Source: Polyangiaceae bacterium
GTDB taxonomy: Bacteria > Myxococcota_A > Polyangia > Polyangiales > Polyangiaceae
Length of the DNA: 64,000 nucleotides
NCBI GenBank assembly: GCA_020633235.1
Contig: JACKEA010000004.1
Span: 186,001-250,000 of the forward strand
Direction: 5' to 3'
Made by a program: the position numbers and the translations under genes. Under the pieces are notes generated by a model. The model searched no databases. It was given only the letters and a program-made list of their open reading frames with translations, and was not told the DNA's origin. Numbering within the stretch: position 1 is the stretch's first letter; every line of letters starts with the position of its first letter. Below, one piece after another: positions 61,285-64,000 of this stretch.

Positions 61285-62517
61285 TCAGCTATCGAGCAAC
61301 TCGCGGACGGTCTCCGCGTCCGAGAACGGCAGCGTCTCGTTGCCGATGGTCTGGCCGGGCTCGTGACCCTTGCCTGCGATGACCACTACGTCGCCGGGCT
61401 TCGCCGCTTCGAGGGCCGCCCGGATGGCCGTTCGGCGATCCAGCTCCACCTGTACGTAGGCGCGGCCGCCCTTGCGACAGCCACCGCTCACGGCCTTGGC
61501 GATGTCCGCGGGCTTTTCGTGGCGCGGGTTGTCGTTGGTCACGATCGCGCGATCCACACGCTGACCGACGGCGCGCCCCATGGGGCCGCGCTTTTCCTTG
61601 TCGCGGCCGCCGCCGGCGCCAAACACCACGATCACGCGGTGATCCCCCGCCAGCGCCCGGGCCGAGTCGCACATGCGGGCCAGGGCATCCGGCGTGTGGG
61701 CGAAGTCCACCGCGACGATGGGCTCTCGCGCGATGATCTCGAAGCGGCCGGGCACCTGAGGACAGCTCGCGAGGCCGCGGCGCACCGTGTGTCCGTCGAT
61801 GCCGTAGCGCAGCGCCGCGCACGCCGCGCCCAAGGCGTTCTCCGCGAACACGTGGCCCACCAGTGGCACCTCGAGCTCGCCGCCCAGCGCTTCCGCCAGC
61901 TCCGAAGGCTCGAGCCGCGCCCGCGTGCCCGCGGCCGACAGCTCGATGCTTGCCGCCGACAGATCCACCGCGTGCAACGCGGGTCCGCGATTGGGTGCCG
62001 CGTACCACAGCCGGAGCACATCCGGTGGCGTGACGCGATCGAGCAGCAGTGACGTTTCGTCTGCGGCGTTCAGCACCGCCGTGCGCCCCGGGCCGAGGTG
62101 CACGAAGAGCTGCGCCTTGCTCGCCAGGTAGTGCTCGAAGGAGCCGTGGGCATCCAGGTGATCCCGCGACAGATTGGTGAACACGCCCAGGTCGAAGCGC
62201 CACTTGCGCGCGTAGCCGTTCGCCAGCGCCTGGCTCGTGACCTCCACCACGGCGTCTTTCGAACCCGCCTGCGCCGCCTTCTCGAAGGCCTGCACGTAGC
62301 CGCCCAGGGTACGGGGTACGTCCAGCGTTTCGTCGTCCAGGCGATAGCCCAGGGTCGTCTCGAGCAGCACGCGCTTGCCCGCCGCCCGGAGCACGCTCGC
62401 GATCAGCGAGCTCGTGCTCGTCTTGCCGTTGGTGCCCGTCACCCCGAAGGTGAAGAACGGTTCCGCCCACGCATGCGGGGGCTTCGTCGGCCGGGGCACT
62501 TCCGGAGCGTCCGTCAC
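61285..62517 (-). CDS. murE: MurE-like Mur ligase lacking the N-terminal UDP-binding domain
   Basis: The 410-residue protein has the Mur ligase ATP loop GVTGTNGKTSTSS near residue 25, LSRDHLDAHG, DFAHTPDAL, and DNPRHE. The DNPR motif is the mark of MurE enzymes that add meso-diaminopimelate. The normal N-terminal domain that binds the UDP moiety (about 90 residues) is absent: the ATP loop is at residue 25-35 instead of beyond 100. It may be a specialised ligase or depend on another subunit. No other mur gene is nearby. Confidence 0.8.
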   Translation of the reverse strand: MTDAPEVPRPTKPPHAWAEPFFTFGVTGTNGKTSTSSLIASVLRAAGKRVLLETTLGYRLDDETLDVPRTLGGYVQAFEKAAQAGSKDAVVEVTSQALANGYARKWRFDLGVFTNLSRDHLDAHGSFEHYLASKAQLFVHLGPGRTAVLNAADETSLLLDRVTPPDVLRLWYAAPNRGPALHAVDLSAASIELSAAGTRARLEPSELAEALGGELEVPLVGHVFAENALGAACAALRYGIDGHTVRRGLASCPQVPGRFEIIAREPIVAVDFAHTPDALARMCDSARALAGDHRVIVVFGAGGGRDKEKRGPMGRAVGQRVDRAIVTNDNPRHEKPADIAKAVSGGCRKGGRAYVQVELDRRTAIRAALEAAKPGDVVVIAGKGHEPGQTIGNETLPFSDAETVRELLDS

Positions 62518-62604
62518 GCCCTCATCCTGCCATCCCCGCCTGACAACCGCCTTGTGAATTTGGGTGTCGGTGCGGCGCGATTCCGTCGCGCTGGCGCGCG
62601 TCGT

Positions 62605-62622
62605 TTCCGCGGCGAACCAACA
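62605..62622 (+). repeat. dispersed 18-bp motif, copy 5
   Basis: TTCCGCGGCGAACCAACA lies in the region upstream of the MurE-like gene, 88 nt from its start. It repeats the motif at 2505, 9158, 27647 and 59461. Confidence 0.6.
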
Positions 62623-62714
62623 ACATCATGGCGGCTTCGACCGGTGCAGAATTGAGAGCGGCACGGGACGGTTCAGGTCGGAGGCGGCGAGAATCAAGAA
62701 GCAACGAACAAAAC

Positions 62715-62746
62715 GAAACGGGCCTCCCGTGGGGGAAGCCCGTTTC
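62715..62746 (-). terminator. intrinsic terminator of the Gly-rich lipoprotein gene
   Basis: GAAACGGGC pairs with GCCCGTTTC (62715-62723 with 62738-62746), with more pairing inside. On the minus strand it is followed by GTTTTGTT. It lies 21 nt after the stop of the lipoprotein gene at 62767. Confidence 0.75.
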
Positions 62747-62766
62747 GAACTCTGGCGCGGGGAGCG

Positions 62767-63570
62767 TCAGGGTGTGTTGTAGGCGTCGATGCCGTACGCG
62801 CAGGCCTTGAAATCCTCCGCACAGTCGTTCGTGCCAGGCGCGTAGTCGTTGTAGCACTGAATGATGTCTACGCGGGTCTGCTCGTTCATCGAGTTCATGA
62901 CCTGCTGGCACTGCGATTCGTCGATGCCGGCTGTGCCACCACTGACGGCAGGACAAGAATCGGCGACGTCCTTGCAGCTCGTTGCACCAGCGTCCCCAAC
63001 CGTTACTGGGCCTACCCCACAGGCGAGGCTGAACGTATTGTTGATGCAATCGTTCACCGCGTTGTCGTGGTCGACCGAGCACTGATCGCTGACGTTGATG
63101 GCAGCAAGGCAATTGTAGAGTGCCTCGGTCACGCCAGGGCGACCGTGCAGCTCCATGTAGTCGCAGAAGATCGCGCCCGAGGGCTGCAGCCCACCCTCGA
63201 TACCTGCGTCCGGGTCGCCGGGACAGCTGGTGCTGTAGTACGGCAAGCCGGCACAGATGCCGCCTTCGAGTCCGGCGTCACTCTGGGTATCGTCGCCCAG
63301 GCAAGCGCCGCCGTCCGCGCCTGCGGTGCCGCCGCCGCCTGCAGCGCCAGCCACACCCGCGGTGCCGCCGCTGCCGGCCTGACCCGCGCTGCCGGCCTGA
63401 CCGCCGCCGCTCCCCGCGGTGCCGCCGCCGGTGCCGCCCACGCCACCCGAACCGGAAACGCCGGCGTCCGTGTCGGTGGCCACGTCTTCGCTGCTACAAC
63501 CTGCCGCTACTGCGGCCGTGGAGGCCAGCAGGGCCGTGATGGCCAAGAATCGTTCGACTTTGATCTGCAT
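62767..63570 (-). CDS. Gly-rich-linker lipoprotein with Cys-rich domain, unknown
   Basis: The 267-residue protein has a signal peptide with lipobox AAGC, a Gly/Ala/Ser linker of about 55 residues, and a helical domain with about ten Cys (for example YNCLAAINVSDQCS and QCQQVMNSM-type helices). The linker style is shared with the lipoprotein at 25940. I do not recognise the domain. A strong Shine-Dalgarno sequence (GGGAGGG, 7 nt upstream) supports the start, and a small hairpin lies further upstream at about 63603-63622. Confidence 0.7.
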   Translation of the reverse strand: MQIKVERFLAITALLASTAAVAAGCSSEDVATDTDAGVSGSGGVGGTGGGTAGSGGGQAGSAGQAGSGGTAGVAGAAGGGGTAGADGGACLGDDTQSDAGLEGGICAGLPYYSTSCPGDPDAGIEGGLQPSGAIFCDYMELHGRPGVTEALYNCLAAINVSDQCSVDHDNAVNDCINNTFSLACGVGPVTVGDAGATSCKDVADSCPAVSGGTAGIDESQCQQVMNSMNEQTRVDIIQCYNDYAPGTNDCAEDFKACAYGIDAYNTP

Positions 63571-64000
63571 CTAGAAGCCCTCCCAGTCTCAATGAAGGAA
63601 ACCGAGGCCGACTATCGGCCTACGGCGTCTGACGAAGGAATACGCTAGCAATTCGACCAGACTACCCGATTTTCTGCCACGCCGGGCTTTTCCAAACGTG
63701 CTGGACTTTCTGCGGGTTCTTGGGGCCGCGCCCGGTGAACGGCTGAACAGTAGAGAAATCGGGGGTTTTGGCGCCTCTTCGGAGGGCTTGCGAAGGTCCA
63801 AACGCTCTGCTAGTTAGCGGTCCCCTTTTTCGGCGCCTCTCGTTCGTTCACTCGACCGGTCGGTGCCGAAGCCGCCCGAAATCACAGGCGGCTCGCGCAG
63901 TCTCCGTGACTGCAACTCGAACCGCCGCGACATCGGGTGACCGATGCTGGGGCCACGACTCGGTGCCTCCTCGATTGAGGGCAGCGGGTGTTGTCAGGAA
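63571..64000. other. intergenic region at the right edge
   Basis: No convincing gene was found in these 430 nt on either strand. The stretch nearest 63570 is the leader of the leftward lipoprotein gene and contains a GGCCGA/TCGGCC hairpin near 63603-63622. A T-run (CCCCTTTTT) occurs near 63825 without a matching stem. The rest may be upstream sequence of a gene beyond the edge. Confidence 0.4.

Noticed and set aside
63820..63835. CCCCTTTTT run near the right edge as a terminator
   Set aside because: No matching stem precedes the T-run.

Overview
The window is GC-rich, densely coded bacterial chromosome. It carries at least a dozen predicted lipoproteins, several with long Gly/Ser/Ala-rich linkers, a Hanks-type Ser/Thr kinase, an IgGFc-binding-type surface protein and TPR/FHA proteins. 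This combination suggests a myxobacterium of the Polyangia/Sorangium type (Myxococcota). The assignment is an inference from gene content; no rRNA gene is present to confirm it.

Layout. (1) 1-8466, leftward: a GT-C type membrane glycosyltransferase, a CbiMQO nickel/cobalt ECF transporter, an aldo-keto reductase, a CysQ/IMPase-family phosphatase, a FAD amine oxidase and a HEAT-repeat lipoprotein that runs off the edge. The middle genes are joined by 4-nt start/stop overlaps. (2) 8520-11438: trmB, two TPR-type lipoproteins and a small DUF465 protein. (3) 11489-25928: the classic transcription/translation block, tRNA-Thr(UGU)-Tyr-Gly-Thr(GGU)-tuf-rpmG-tRNA-Trp-secE-nusG-rplK-rplA-rplJ-rplL-rpoB-rpoC, in the same tRNA-tuf order as Escherichia coli thrU-tyrU-glyT-thrT-tufB. 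(4) 25940-37519: accessory genes, including an IgGFc-binding-type lipoprotein, a lipoprotein with a His/Cys pair typical of caspase-like peptidases, a Ser/Thr kinase, a TerB-like protein, a CNNM/CorC-like protein, a FATP-type acyl-CoA synthetase, and a tandem pair of alpha/beta-hydrolase lipoproteins of which one has lost its nucleophile. (5) 37612-52219: a complete-looking Tad (tight adherence/Flp pilus) locus with two Flp pilins, prepilin peptidase, TadE/TadG-like proteins, CpaB, secretin, TadB, TadC and a TadD-like lipoprotein. Unusually it has two TadA/CpaF ATPases, one fused to a canonical FHA domain, two further proteins with degenerate FHA-like domains plus a membrane segment, and no recognisable TadZ/CpaE. 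(6) 52228-59301: rpsL-rpsG-fusA-tuf-rpsJ-rplD-rplW-rplB-rpsS, with rplC missing and a strong terminator directly after rpsS. (7) 59348-63570: a small PBP-like transpeptidase lipoprotein, a Cys-rich repeat lipoprotein, a MurE-like ligase lacking the N-terminal domain, and a Gly-rich lipoprotein.

The most interesting points are the FHA-rich, two-ATPase Tad machine sitting between rpoC and rpsL; the S10 operon without rplC; the hydrolase/pseudohydrolase pair; the caspase-like lipoprotein; and an 18-bp motif that recurs five times, four times between genes and once inside a variable linker. Many genes here start inside the stop codon of the gene before (ATGA, GTGA or TTGA), and this was used to choose starts. 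Functions are inferred from motifs read by eye; no database search was possible.
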